Shown: positions 1-7,778, numbered from the stretch's first letter. The stretch: 64,000 nt of DNA from Andeanibacterium fulvum (GCF_037154085.1 NZ_JBANRM010000002.1:1-64000), one strand, 5' to 3'. The notes: a model not told the origin generated them from the sequence alone. Made by a program: numbers and translations.

Positions 1-265
1 CCCAAATGGTTCACATTGTCAAGGTGGCACACCAATTCGTCATCCCGGCCCTTCGTCAGGCTCAGGATAAACCTCCCGGCAGTCGCGCCGGGATCGCTGG
101 CCGCTTGGCGCCCAGATCACAGCGGTCCCGGGTCAAGCCCGGGACGACGGGTGAGGCCGCCCTCCATCCACTGTCACCCCGGCCTTGTGCCGGGGTCCAG
201 CTTCCTAAGAGAGAAATAGCGGGATCCCGGAACAAGTCCGGGATGACGAGATTGAAAAAAGGGAA
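1..265. repeat. Dispersed GTCATCCCGG-type intergenic repeat, copy 1
   Basis: Composite of short inverted repeats (for example CGGTCCCGGGTCAAGCCCGGGACGA near 123-147 and CACCCCGGCCTTGTGCCGGGGT near 176-197). The first ~105 bases are nearly identical to 40912-41017, and the final block (TCCAGCTTCCTAAGAGAGAA) is repeated at about 41060-41079. Copy 2 lacks an internal block that this copy has. A related shorter copy lies at 43217-43328. No coding sequence is credible here; the frames that stay open are by-products of the repeat. Confidence 0.8.
17..22 (-). promoter_or_regulatory. -35 box of a leftward promoter leaving the window
   Basis: On the minus strand this reads TTGACA followed by ATGTGAACCATTTGGG, and the window then ends. 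The paralogous copy at 40905-40933 has TTGACA, a 17-bp spacer and TATATG. The -10 box of this copy should therefore lie just outside the window, driving something to the left. Confidence 0.4.
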
Positions 266-320
266 GGCTGCGCAGTGCCGGATCAGCTTTGCATTGATGC
301 ACGCTTCAGGTATAAGAAGC

Positions 321-349
321 GGGGCTGGGTGTGGACCCCAGCCCCTTTT
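321..349 (+). terminator. Rho-independent terminator
   Basis: Perfect 9-bp stem GGGGCTGGG / CCCAGCCCC with a 7-base loop, followed by TTTT. No gene is visible immediately upstream on this strand, so it may end a transcript entering through the repeat, or belong to a short untranslated RNA. Confidence 0.65.
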
Positions 350-360
350 GCATATTCGGA

Positions 361-398
361 AGCTCGGGTTGACCTGCCTTTGGACGGCAGCCCGAGCT
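361..398. other. Nested inverted repeat in the 350-588 intergenic stretch
   Basis: Outer arms AGCTCGGG (361-368) and CCCGAGCT (391-398) enclose CTGCC/GGCAG, giving a two-tier hairpin. The rest of 400-588 is increasingly AT-rich, likely holds the promoter of the gene at 589, and shows nothing else recognisable. Confidence 0.45.
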
Positions 399-588
399 AA
401 CGAGGCTTAGCTTTAATCCAGATCGCACCTCCCCGCCACTCAGATTCATTGCGTGATCGCCAAAGCGTGCGTCATTTGCGACAGAACGATTGCGCGCCTC
501 AATCACAATCTTTAAACTTCTAGCCAACTATCTATTATCTCATTAATAAGCTTTTATCGGCTTAATTAATTTGAGATTGGTAGTTTCT

Positions 589-1299
589 ATGGCTGGAAAA
601 CGTAGTCCGCGTTACCCACGAGTCAGCTTGAGCAAGGCTGTGGGCTTAGCAAAGCGCCTTTATGAGGGCGCGCACCAAAGCAAGATAGATGCCGACACAG
701 CCGCTAAAGTTATTGGCTATACTAGTAGCTCAAGCGGGGCAGGCGCAGGGGCGATCGGCGCGCTAAGGCAATATGGACTTGTGGACGGCCTGCGCGGCGA
801 CATTAATATTAGCGATCTCGCTATGCGCATCCTTCAGCCAATGGATGCGGAAGAGCATATCGCAGCACTTCACACAGCCGCAAATTACCCAGAAGTCTTC
901 TCTCAGGTTCTACGACAATTCCCTGATGAGCTTCCAAAATCCGACGCCCCTATTCTGGCGTATCTTGTTCGTCATCTAGGCTTCTCACAAAGCGGGGCGA
1001 ATGAGGTTGTAAGCGTTCTTCGGGAAACTTTTGACGAGCTGCCAGACTTTCCCGATGATTTAGATGAGAGTGAAGATGAGCCTCTGCCTGACGTCGAAGT
1101 CAGAGTGAAGCAACCCTCGCCAGCCGATAACTCTATCAGCTCTTATCCGAGTGGAATCGAGACTGATGAAGTTATCGCATTGCCTCTTGGCTCTGATTGC
1201 CGCGCGGAAATACGTTTCTCAGGTGAAGTTACCCGAAAGACCTATGACCACTTGATAAGGCATCTTGAGCTTCTGCGGGAAACCCTCTTCGAAGGCTAA
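589..1299 (+). CDS. Hypothetical protein, possible winged-helix domain
   Basis: A 236-residue soluble protein of unrecognised family. Start chosen at ATG 589 (MAGKRSPRYPRV); the frame extends upstream only to a TTG at 571. Residues ~10-120 look like a helical winged-helix fold (SKAVGLAKRLYEGAHQSKID, then a GAIGALRQYGLVDG helix-strand pair). Residues ~150-185 are acidic and probably a linker, and the last ~45 residues form a separate small domain. GC is visibly lower than in its neighbours, no clear Shine-Dalgarno is seen, and a repeat with a terminator lies upstream, all suggesting acquired DNA. It converges on nrdB with a single base between the stops. Function unknown; that it is a real gene is fairly sure. 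Confidence 0.7.
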   Translation: MAGKRSPRYPRVSLSKAVGLAKRLYEGAHQSKIDADTAAKVIGYTSSSSGAGAGAIGALRQYGLVDGLRGDINISDLAMRILQPMDAEEHIAALHTAANYPEVFSQVLRQFPDELPKSDAPILAYLVRHLGFSQSGANEVVSVLRETFDELPDFPDDLDESEDEPLPDVEVRVKQPSPADNSISSYPSGIETDEVIALPLGSDCRAEIRFSGEVTRKTYDHLIRHLELLRETLFEG

Positions 1300-1300
1300 T

Positions 1301-2371
1301 TCACTCCGCCGCCTGCACCCCGCCCGAGGCATCCCCGAACATATCCGGCTCGCCATCGTCGGTGGCCACGTCATTCGCGCTGTCGCCGGTCTTGGCCTTG
1401 CGACGCTGGTCGAAGCTCGTCCAGACGTCGTTCCAGTTACCCTTGGTGGCGCCCTTCGAATATTCGGTGGCGCGGGTTTCGAAGAAGTTGGCGTGTTCCA
1501 CGCCGTTGAGCAGCGGGGTGAGCCAGGGCAGCGGGTGATCGTCCACCATGTAGATCGCCGGGAGGCCCAGCTGGCTGAGACGCCAGTCGGCGATGTAGCG
1601 GATGTAGCGCTTGATTTCCTTCGCCGTCATGCCCGGCACCGGGCCGGCTTCGAAAGCAAGATCGATGAAGGCGTCTTCCAGGCGCACCGTCTTCTGGCAC
1701 ATGTCCATGATGTCGTCCTTCACGGCCTTGGTCAGGCAGCCGCGTTCCGCGCAGAAGGCGTGGAACAGCTGAGTGATGCCTTCGCAGTGCAGGCTCTCGT
1801 CGCGGATCGACCAGGTGACGATCTGGCCCATGCCCTTCATCTTGTTGAAGCGCGGGAAGTTCATCAGCATGGCGAAGCTGGCGAAGAGTTGCAGCCCTTC
1901 GGTGAAGCCGCCGAACATGGCCAGCGTGCGGGCGATATCCTCGTCGGTTTCGACGCCGAATTCCTGCAGGTAATCGTGCTTGGCCTTCATCTCCTCATAT
2001 TCGAGGAACATGCCATATTCGCTCTCGGGCATGCCGATCGTGTCGAGCAGGTGGGAATAGGCGGCGATGTGCACCGTCTCCATATTGGAGAAGGCGGTGA
2101 GCATCATCTTCACCTCGGTCGGCTTGAACACGCGGCCGTATTTTTCGTGGTAGCAATCCTGCACTTCCACGTCGGCCTGAGTGAAGAAGCGGAAGATCTG
2201 GGTGAGCAGATTGCGTTCGTGATCGGACAGCTTCTGCGCCCAGTCGCGGCAGTCTTCGCCCAGGGGAACTTCTTCCGGCAGCCAATGGACCTGCTGCTGA
2301 CGCTTCCAGAACTCGTAAGCCCAGGGATATTCAAAGGGCTTGTAGGTCTTGCGTGCTTCGAGCAGCGACAT
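1301..2371 (-). CDS. nrdB: Class I ribonucleotide reductase, beta (radical) subunit
   Basis: Holds the di-iron tyrosyl radical used by NrdA to reduce ribonucleoside diphosphates for DNA synthesis. 356 residues. The metal-site pattern is intact: Asp67, then Glu98-x2-His101 and radical Tyr105 in METVHIAAY, with the second Glu/Glu/His set in EYEEMKAKH and RDESLHCEG. The Asp-to-Glu spacing of 31 residues equals that of E. coli NrdB (84 to 115). There is no ATP-cone at either end. ATG preceded by GGAG. The cognate alpha subunit lies 1.9 kb upstream on the same strand, separated by unrelated small genes, so the two are probably transcribed separately. Confidence 0.95.
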   Translation of the reverse strand: MSLLEARKTYKPFEYPWAYEFWKRQQQVHWLPEEVPLGEDCRDWAQKLSDHERNLLTQIFRFFTQADVEVQDCYHEKYGRVFKPTEVKMMLTAFSNMETVHIAAYSHLLDTIGMPESEYGMFLEYEEMKAKHDYLQEFGVETDEDIARTLAMFGGFTEGLQLFASFAMLMNFPRFNKMKGMGQIVTWSIRDESLHCEGITQLFHAFCAERGCLTKAVKDDIMDMCQKTVRLEDAFIDLAFEAGPVPGMTAKEIKRYIRYIADWRLSQLGLPAIYMVDDHPLPWLTPLLNGVEHANFFETRATEYSKGATKGNWNDVWTSFDQRRKAKTGDSANDVATDDGEPDMFGDASGGVQAAE

Positions 2372-2451
2372 GTTGTGTCTCCATGGGCGTCAGTGCGAAC
2401 AGCCAACATAGGGAATCATGCCTGTGATTCGAAGGCAAGGGGGAATGATTC

Positions 2452-2479
2452 GGCGGGGATAAAGCGAATTATCCCCGCC
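2452..2479 (-). terminator. Terminator-like hairpin after the PepSY gene
   Basis: Perfect 10-bp stem GGCGGGGATA / TATCCCCGCC with an 8-base loop, placed between the leftward gene ending at 2510 and the start of nrdB at 2371. There is no T-run, so efficiency is uncertain. Confidence 0.5.
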
Positions 2480-2509
2480 TCAGCCCACCTTTGCAGCAGG
2501 CGATTGAAA

Positions 2510-2893
2510 TCACTTCCAGAACATGCCGCCCTTCAGGCCGCGGCTCGCGCGATTGCGCCACATCTGGATGTAGAGCCACAGGCCCGAGATGGCGAAGAAC
2601 AGCAGCGCGAAGCCCGAGAGGATCGAGATCGCAGTGCCGATTGCGCCGAAGCTCTCGCCCGAATGGAGGTGGTGCATCAGGCCGACCAGCCCGCGCATTC
2701 CCGAAGGTTCGACTGCGGGCATGCAGCGCCAGCCTTCGGGACAAGTGAAGCCTTCCGGCGTGGCGGGCAGGGCCGCCGGGCCTTCCGCGCCGCTGGGCCA
2801 GAGGACGAAGACCTGGCTGAGAATGCCGGTGGCGGCGATCCAGACCATGAAGATCCCGAAGAAGATCGAGATCCAGCGATGCCATTTGCGCAT
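2510..2893 (-). CDS. Small PepSY-associated membrane protein
   Basis: 127 residues. Start set at MRKWHRWISIFFG because AAGG lies 8 bases upstream; an in-frame upstream ATG adds 19 unlikely residues. Two hydrophobic segments (about residues 9-29 and 88-110, ending in FFAISGLWLYIQMW) flank a periplasmic stretch with two Cys and an MHHLHSGESFG motif. This is the layout of PepSY-TM family proteins, often linked to heme or iron handling; here it is only a fragment-sized member. No iron gene is adjacent, so a role is not inferred. Confidence 0.65.
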   Translation of the reverse strand: MRKWHRWISIFFGIFMVWIAATGILSQVFVLWPSGAEGPAALPATPEGFTCPEGWRCMPAVEPSGMRGLVGLMHHLHSGESFGAIGTAISILSGFALLFFAISGLWLYIQMWRNRASRGLKGGMFWK

Positions 2894-3129
2894 GGGATAT
2901 GCCTTTATGTGCGTTTCGTTCCGGAAACGCGGATCTAGCCCAAGCCGCATTCCATATTGCTAATATACGGCGCGCCCGATCCGGAACCAAGCCGCGAAAT
3001 GTCGCATCCTGTAACGGCCCGGCCCGGATTGGTGCATGACCTGCGACAAGCGGGGGAACGGGGCCGCGCGCATGTCCGTTCATGGGGCAACAGGGCCGAA
3101 CCGGGGGCTGCAACGATAAGGAGCAAGCC

Positions 3130-3348
3130 ATGTTCGAGAAGCTCAGGATCAAGGAACATATGGAAGTGGCCAATGCCAGCGGCCAGCACATCGGCACCGT
3201 GGATTCGGTGGAGGACGAGCGGATCAAGCTGACCCGCAGCGATAGCGGCGATGGCCAGCATCACTTCCTGCTGCTGGATGACGTGGCGCGGATCGACGAC
3301 AACCGCATCTACCTCAAGCCCGAGGCGCACATTTCCCCGCAGGCATAG
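3130..3348 (+). CDS. DUF2171-type small protein
   Basis: 72 residues starting MFEKLRIKEHMEVANASGQH, with AAGGAG 6 bases before the ATG. The sequence follows the pattern of small PRC-barrel/DUF2171 proteins: an early GxxIGTVDSVEDERIKLTRSD strand pair, then FLLLDDVARIDDNRIYL. Predicted soluble beta-barrel of unknown function, often induced by stress in alphaproteobacteria. It stands alone and is closed by the hairpin at 3394-3428. Confidence 0.75.
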   Translation: MFEKLRIKEHMEVANASGQHIGTVDSVEDERIKLTRSDSGDGQHHFLLLDDVARIDDNRIYLKPEAHISPQA

Positions 3349-3393
3349 GTCAGGCGATAGCCGTTCCGCCTCTGCCCGCGGAACGGTGGGGGG

Positions 3394-3428
3394 AAGGCCC
3401 GGCTCCTGCAAAGGGGGCCGGGCCTTTC
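3394..3428. terminator. Bidirectional terminator between convergent genes
   Basis: 10-bp stem AAGGCCCGGC / GCCGGGCCTT followed by TCCT on the plus strand, between the gene ending at 3348 (+) and the gene ending at 3438 (-). Confidence 0.7.
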
Positions 3429-3437
3429 CTGTGCGGG

Positions 3438-3734
3438 TCAGTCGCGGTCGCGCCGGCGCGAACCGAAGAACGATCCCCCGCCCAGCACGGTGATGCCCAC
3501 GAAGAAGCCGAAATCGTACCAGCCGCCGCTATTGGGCACGGCATAGACGGCGATCTCATCCGAAAAGAGCGAGCCGATCCACGCCCAGGGGAAGATGAAG
3601 CCATGCCACAGCCCCCACCAGAAGCCGGGTACATCGGCGCCATGGCTCACTGCCTCGGGCACCTGCCGCGCGCAGGCGGTGAGGAGGAGGATGGCAAGCG
3701 CCAGTGCGGCGGGCCGAACAACCTGTTTCGTCAT
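3438..3734 (-). CDS. Small lipoprotein with one or two membrane segments
   Basis: 98 residues. The N-terminal signal ends in a lipobox LLLTAC (Cys21), predicting lipidation by Lgt, whose gene is at 30721-31620. A Trp-rich block (GFWWGLWHGFIFPWAWIGSLF) and a Gly/Phe-rich hydrophobic segment near the end suggest association with the inner membrane. Arg/Asp tail. A recognisable pattern in sphingomonads and other proteobacteria, but without known function. Confidence 0.65.
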   Translation of the reverse strand: MTKQVVRPAALALAILLLTACARQVPEAVSHGADVPGFWWGLWHGFIFPWAWIGSLFSDEIAVYAVPNSGGWYDFGFFVGITVLGGGSFFGSRRRDRD

Positions 3735-3792
3735 CGTAATGCTCCTGCTTCCAGAACTTGCCGGAACGTCGCCCTGCTTGCGCGTTATAGTT

Positions 3793-3876
3793 CGTCATTG
3801 CGAGCGCAGCGAAGCAATCCAGGGCGTAACGCATTGCGCTCTGGATTGCTTCGGGCCGCTGGCCCTCGCAATGACG
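3793..3876. repeat. Long palindromic repeat, CGTCATTGCGAG family, copy 1
   Basis: Arms CGTCATTGCGAG and CTCGCAATGACG enclose AGCAATCCAG / CTGGATTGCT, giving a near-complete hairpin of about 84 bases. A second copy with the same outer arms and centre is at 29135-29224. Confidence 0.85.
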
Positions 3877-3897
3877 ATGCGGCCAAACAATCTCGTT

Positions 3898-4188
3898 TCA
3901 AGCGCCAGAGGCCCGCGCATCCACCATCTCCACCGCTTCCTCCGTCATCGCCCAGCTCCAGATCGCGACGCTGGCGATGGCCCCGAAGGCGAAGCCCGCC
4001 AGCATCACCATCACAAGTCCGCGCGGCGGCGGGATGCGCCGGCGGCCCAGCACCGGGCCGGGCTCGATAATGTCGCTGTGGCGGAACAGGCGCGCCACGG
4101 CGCGCGCATTGATCATCAGCCACACGCCGGTGCCCGCAGTGAGCACGATGGCGAGGGCCAGCAGGATCTGGGGAACGTAAAGGGGCAT
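3898..4188 (-). CDS. Small two-helix membrane protein
   Basis: 96 residues from MPLYVPQILLALAIVL; the ATG is preceded by GGAG at suitable distance, so a further-upstream ATG is rejected. Two hydrophobic helices (about residues 5-25 and 57-78) flank a basic loop GPVLGRRRIPPPRG. Not assigned to a family. It lies downstream of nrdA, but the strong hairpin at 4248-4286 separates them. Confidence 0.6.
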   Translation of the reverse strand: MPLYVPQILLALAIVLTAGTGVWLMINARAVARLFRHSDIIEPGPVLGRRRIPPPRGLVMVMLAGFAFGAIASVAIWSWAMTEEAVEMVDARASGA

Positions 4189-4247
4189 TTCGGGCACTCC
4201 TCGGGATCGTCGAATCCCCCCGGTGCCCATGCCTCGATATGTGAAAC

Positions 4248-4286
4248 GGGCGGGCGGCGCGGATGGTTCCGCAGCGCCGCCCGCCC
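4248..4286 (-). terminator. Terminator of nrdA
   Basis: 13-bp perfect stem (GGGCGGGCGGCGC / its complement) with a 13-base loop, 34 bases beyond the nrdA stop. On the minus strand the stem is followed by GTTTCAC. Confidence 0.65.
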
Positions 4287-4319
4287 TCTATTCGTTTCGC
4301 CGCGTCTAACGGCAGATTC

Positions 4320-6386
4320 TTACTGGCAGGCGAGACATTCCTCGTAATCGGTCTGGCCGCCGGCGCTGAGTTCGATCTTCGGCGCGTCGGCAGTGTTGTC
4401 CGCCTCCACCCCGCCGGCGAAGCCCGCGCGCTGCACGCTCTTGGAGCGCAGGTAATAGAGCGACTTGATGCCCTTCTCCCATGCCTGGAAGTGCAGCATC
4501 AGCAGGTCCCACTTGTCGACATCGGCCGGGATGAACAGATTGAGGCTCTGCGCCTGATCGATGAAGGGCGCACGGTCGGCCGCGAATTCCAGCAGCCAGC
4601 GCTGGTCGATCTCGAAGCTGGTCTTGTAGACGGCCTTTTCCTCCGGCGAGAGGAAGTCGAGATGCTGGACCGAGCCGCCGCGTTCCAGGATCGTGTTCCA
4701 CACATTGGTGGAATCCTTGGACTTCGCCTGCAGCAGCTTTTCCAGATAGGGGTTCTTCACCACGAAGCTGCCCGACAGGGTCTTGTGCGTGTAGATATTC
4801 GCCGGGATCGGTTCGATGCAGGCGCTGGTGCCGCCGCAGATGATGCTGATCGACGCGGTGGGCGCGATTGCCATCTTGCAGCTGAAGCGTTCCATCACGC
4901 CCTGATCAGCCGCGTCCGGGCAAGCGCCGCGTTCTTCGGCCAGCAGCATCGAGGCCTCGTTGGCCTTGGCGCTGATATGCTTGAACATCTTGAGGTTCCA
5001 CGCCTTCGCCATCGCGCTTTCCATCGCGATGCCCTTCATCTGGAGGAAGGAGTGGAAGCCCATCACGCCCAGGCCGACAGACCGTTCACGCTCGGCGGAA
5101 TATTTGGCGCGGGCCATCTCGCTGGGCGCGCGGTCGATATAGTCCTGCAGCACGTTGTCGAGGAAGCGCATCACGTCTTCCACGAAGCGCTTGTCGGTGT
5201 TCCACTGGTCCCAGGTCTCGAGATTGAGCGAGGAGAGGCAGCACACCGCCGTACGATCGTTGCCGAGGTGGTCCTTGCCAGTGGGCAGGGTGATTTCCGA
5301 ACACAGGTTGGAGGTGGAAACCTTCAACCCCAGGTCGCGGTGATGCTTGGGCATCATCCGGTTCACCGTATCGGAGAAGACGATATAGGGCTCACCCGTG
5401 GCGAGGCGGGTTTCGACCAGCTTCTGGAACAGGCTGCGCGCATCGACCTTGCCGCGCACGGAACCGTCCTTCGGGCTCTTCAGCTCGAATTCCTTGCCGT
5501 CCCGCACGGCTTCCATGAAGTCGTCGGTCAGCAGCACGCCGTGGTGCAGGTTCAGCGCCTTGCGGTTGAAGTCCCCCGAGGGTTTGCGGATTTCTAGGAA
5601 TTCCTCGATTTCCGGGTGCGACACGTCGAGATAGCAGGCCGCCGAGCCGCGACGCAGCGAACCCTGCGAAATGGCCAGCGTCAGACTGTCCATCACGCGC
5701 ACGAAGGGGATGATGCCGCTGGTCTTGCCGTTGAGGCCCACCGGCTCGCCAATGCCGCGCACCGCACCCCAATAGGTGCCGATGCCGCCGCCGCGCGAGG
5801 CGAGCCAGACGTTTTCGTTCCAGGTGCCGACAATGCCTTCGAGGCTGTCCGACACGGAATTGAGATAGCAGCTGATCGGCAAGCCGCGATTGGTGCCGCC
5901 GTTCGACAACACGGGCGTCGCCGGCATGAACCACAGGCGCGAGATGTAATCGTACAGGCGCTGGGCGTGATCGGCATCGTCCGCATAGGCATCGGCCACG
6001 CGGGCGAACAGGTCCTGGAAATCCTCGCCGGGCAGCAGATAGCGGTCGGTCAGGGTTTCCTTGCCGAAATCGGTCAGCAGCGCATCGCGGCTGGTATCGG
6101 TCACCACATCGAAGCGGCGCGGGCGCACGGACTTGGAATCGTCCTTGGGCGCAGCGGCACTCTGGGCGGCAGCCGTCATCGCCTGCGCAAGCGCATCGGC
6201 GGCGGCCGTTTCCACCAAAGTCTCGGTGGCTGTATCCTTGCTGTCCATCGTCATTGCCGGGCCATCTGTCTTGCCTTGGTTCTTTCCAGCCTTGGTTTCC
6301 TGCTGCGCGCCATCGGCATCCTTGCCGGCCAGCGCGTCCACATCGTCGAGCCCCATCGCAGCTCCGTCCCCAGTCCTGAAATCCAT
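4320..6386 (-). CDS. nrdA: Class I ribonucleotide reductase, alpha (catalytic) subunit
   Basis: Reduces ribonucleoside diphosphates using the radical from NrdB. About 688 residues from MDFRTGDGAAMG; that ATG follows a GGGGGC run, whereas the ATG at 6443 has no ribosome-binding site. Catalytic features: the first redox Cys in LPISCYLNS, the active-site triad Asn-Cys-Glu in SNLCSEI, its partner Cys in CCLSSLNLE, and a C-terminal redox pair in ECLACQ. The first ~85 residues are a low-complexity Ala/Asp/Lys stretch instead of an ATP-cone, so the usual dATP activity switch seems missing. Adjacent to nrdB in the chromosome but not directly contiguous. Confidence 0.95.
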   Translation of the reverse strand: MDFRTGDGAAMGLDDVDALAGKDADGAQQETKAGKNQGKTDGPAMTMDSKDTATETLVETAAADALAQAMTAAAQSAAAPKDDSKSVRPRRFDVVTDTSRDALLTDFGKETLTDRYLLPGEDFQDLFARVADAYADDADHAQRLYDYISRLWFMPATPVLSNGGTNRGLPISCYLNSVSDSLEGIVGTWNENVWLASRGGGIGTYWGAVRGIGEPVGLNGKTSGIIPFVRVMDSLTLAISQGSLRRGSAACYLDVSHPEIEEFLEIRKPSGDFNRKALNLHHGVLLTDDFMEAVRDGKEFELKSPKDGSVRGKVDARSLFQKLVETRLATGEPYIVFSDTVNRMMPKHHRDLGLKVSTSNLCSEITLPTGKDHLGNDRTAVCCLSSLNLETWDQWNTDKRFVEDVMRFLDNVLQDYIDRAPSEMARAKYSAERERSVGLGVMGFHSFLQMKGIAMESAMAKAWNLKMFKHISAKANEASMLLAEERGACPDAADQGVMERFSCKMAIAPTASISIICGGTSACIEPIPANIYTHKTLSGSFVVKNPYLEKLLQAKSKDSTNVWNTILERGGSVQHLDFLSPEEKAVYKTSFEIDQRWLLEFAADRAPFIDQAQSLNLFIPADVDKWDLLMLHFQAWEKGIKSLYYLRSKSVQRAGFAGGVEADNTADAPKIELSAGGQTDYEECLACQ

Positions 6387-6934
6387 GTACGAGCCCCCGA
6401 TCTGATCATCCCGGGCATCGGTTTCAATGCCCGTGTTCCGCATTCGTTCGAATCGGCAGCCAAGCGATCAGACTACCAATTCGAGGCCCCGGACAGGGAA
6501 AAACTTTTCCCCCGCCTGTCCCCAGCCGAATGGCCGGCGGGCTTCCCTGACCGACCCGATCCGCATTTCTCGGGGGCGATTCGCCTCCCGCTACGGAAAC
6601 TAGGTCTTGTGGGTACCCCCCGCTGTTCGACCTAGGCATAGTGCTTTTACCGGGAATCAGGCGCAAGGCCTTAAATGGGGGATTCACTATATATGACGCA
6701 GTCAAGACTCGGTGTCCTAGCCAGGCAATACAGCGCGACGCGCGGTCAAAGCTGGGCTGGCGAGAGGCGCAAGAGTCAAAATGAATCCGGGCAAAAATTT
6801 TGCTGTGAAGTTTTCTCTTTCGGGGCTTTGAATCAATCGAATCGGAGCTGGAAATTTTGCTGCGCAGGAAAGCGCGGAAATGCCCTGTTTCGAAGCCAGG
6901 GCCATTCTCGAAGCCGGGGGGAAGAACCGCAGCC
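6387..6934. other. Intergenic region between divergent nrdA and DUF1801 gene
   Basis: About 550 bases without a convincing gene. It must hold the nrdA promoter (leftward) and the promoter of the gene at 6935. A TTCACTATATATGACG sequence at 6683-6698 matches the left half of an NrdR box (consensus acaCwATATATwGtgt) and GCATAGTG at 6636-6643 matches a right half. The canonical tandem spacing is not present. Confidence 0.4.
6683..6698. promoter_or_regulatory. Possible degenerate NrdR box
   Basis: The CACTATATAT core fits the left half of the NrdR consensus, but the right half (GACG) does not. It lies ~300 bp upstream of the chosen nrdA start. Weak call. Confidence 0.25.
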
Positions 6935-7282
6935 ATGACCGCACCCGATCCGCATGCCGACTATCTCGCCCGCCAGCCGCAAGAGATTCGCGCCCTTCTG
7001 GAAGCGATCCGCGCGGAGGCCGAACGGCGCGTGCCGGATGCGCAGCGCTGCATCGCCTATCAGATGCCCGCCCTGCGCAAGGGGCGAGTGTTCTTCTATT
7101 TCGCGGCCTTCCGGAAGCACCTGGGCATCTATCCCCCGGTGCACGAACCCGCCGCCCTGGTGGAGGAACTGGCCCCATGGCGCGGGCCCAAGGGCAACCT
7201 CGCCTTCCCGCTGAAAGACCCGCTGCCGCTGGAGCTGATCGGCCGCGTGGCCGAGGCGCTGGCGGGGCAGTATGGGAAGTAA
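6935..7282 (+). CDS. DUF1801 / YdhG-like protein
   Basis: 115 residues from MTAPDPHADYLARQP, with a GGGGGGAAG run upstream. The pattern of the DUF1801 (YdhG/YjhA-like) alpha/beta fold is clear: an N-terminal helical part, CIAYQMPALRKGRVFFYFAAFRKHLGIYPP, then GNLAFPLKDPLPLELIGRVAEAL. The family includes the Bacillus iron chaperone Fra and many uncharacterised stress proteins; substrate unknown. It appears to be a single-gene unit. Confidence 0.8.
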   Translation: MTAPDPHADYLARQPQEIRALLEAIRAEAERRVPDAQRCIAYQMPALRKGRVFFYFAAFRKHLGIYPPVHEPAALVEELAPWRGPKGNLAFPLKDPLPLELIGRVAEALAGQYGK

Positions 7283-7294
7283 GGAAACGGCGGC

Positions 7295-7400
7295 GCGTGG
7301 CCTTCGACAGGCTCAGGCTGGGCGGTCGTTGTATTTTGCCGCTCTACACATAAGCCGATCACACCACATCCGCTCAGCCTGAGCCTGTCGGAGGCCACGC
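7295..7400. repeat. Inverted pair of TTCGACAGGCTCA-core repeats
   Basis: Arm GCGTGGCCTTCGACAGGCTC (7295-7314 and onward) is repeated inverted at 7371-7400 (GAGCCTGTCGGAGGCCACGC). The pair encloses about 50 bases and sits immediately downstream of the GIY-YIG gene (7408-7707). Single copies of the same core occur at 7736, 10725, 47718 (inverted) and 47773. Confidence 0.8.
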
Positions 7401-7407
7401 GCCCACA

Positions 7408-7707
7408 TCACCCGACAGTCCGCGAACCCTGCCGACTAACCGAAAGCCGGGAAACCAACTCCCAATCCCCTGCAATGAGGGCTTCCTTCTTCGCCCTGCT
7501 CCAGCCCTTGATCCGGTGCTCTGCCGCGAAGGCACCGTCCCGGCTGGGGAAGCTGTCGGACCAGACGAGTTCGACCGGCAATCTCTTCGCCGTATAACCG
7601 CCCAGCGCACCGGTCTGGTGCTGGGTCATACGCAGGTCGAGGTCATCCGTGTGGCCGGCATAATAGCTGCCGTCGTTGCAGCGCAGGAGATATGCGTAGA
7701 ACGCCAT
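7408..7707 (-). CDS. Stand-alone GIY-YIG endonuclease domain protein
   Basis: 99 residues forming one GIY-YIG nuclease domain (UPF0213/YhbQ-like). AYLLRCNDGSYYAGHT carries the first Tyr and the YxG-type second motif, followed by the conserved Arg in DLRMTQH, the Glu in AAEHRIKGWSRAKKEALI and a basic helix. Such proteins are predicted to nick structured or branched DNA; their substrates are not established. TTCGACARGCTCA-type repeats lie on both sides (7295-7400 and 7729-7755), as at the second GIY-YIG gene at 40086, which may mean that the nuclease and the palindromes are related. Confidence 0.85.
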   Translation of the reverse strand: MAFYAYLLRCNDGSYYAGHTDDLDLRMTQHQTGALGGYTAKRLPVELVWSDSFPSRDGAFAAEHRIKGWSRAKKEALIAGDWELVSRLSVSRQGSRTVG

Positions 7708-7728
7708 CCACTGGGGCTAACGGTTTCC

Positions 7729-7755
7729 CGTGGCCTTCGACAAGCTCAGGCTGGG
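7729..7755. repeat. TTCGACARGCTCA-core repeat
   Basis: CCGTGGCCTTCGACAAGCTC and following bases match the arm at 7295 with one change. A single half, without an inverted partner nearby. Confidence 0.6.
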
Positions 7756-7778
7756 CGGATGTGGAGCGAACTGGCTGC

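Noticed and set aside
1..265. Short repeats as a CRISPR array
   Set aside because: Units are palindromic, unequal in spacing and dispersed; no constant spacer length and no cas genes.
1265..2938. 557-codon plus-strand reading frame opposite nrdB
   Set aside because: Antisense shadow of nrdB and its neighbour; His/Ala/Leu-rich composition with no domain. GC-rich codon bias keeps the complementary frame open.
6436..6460. GTTCGAATC resembling a tRNA T-loop
   Set aside because: No matching stems, no anticodon arm and no CCA end around it.
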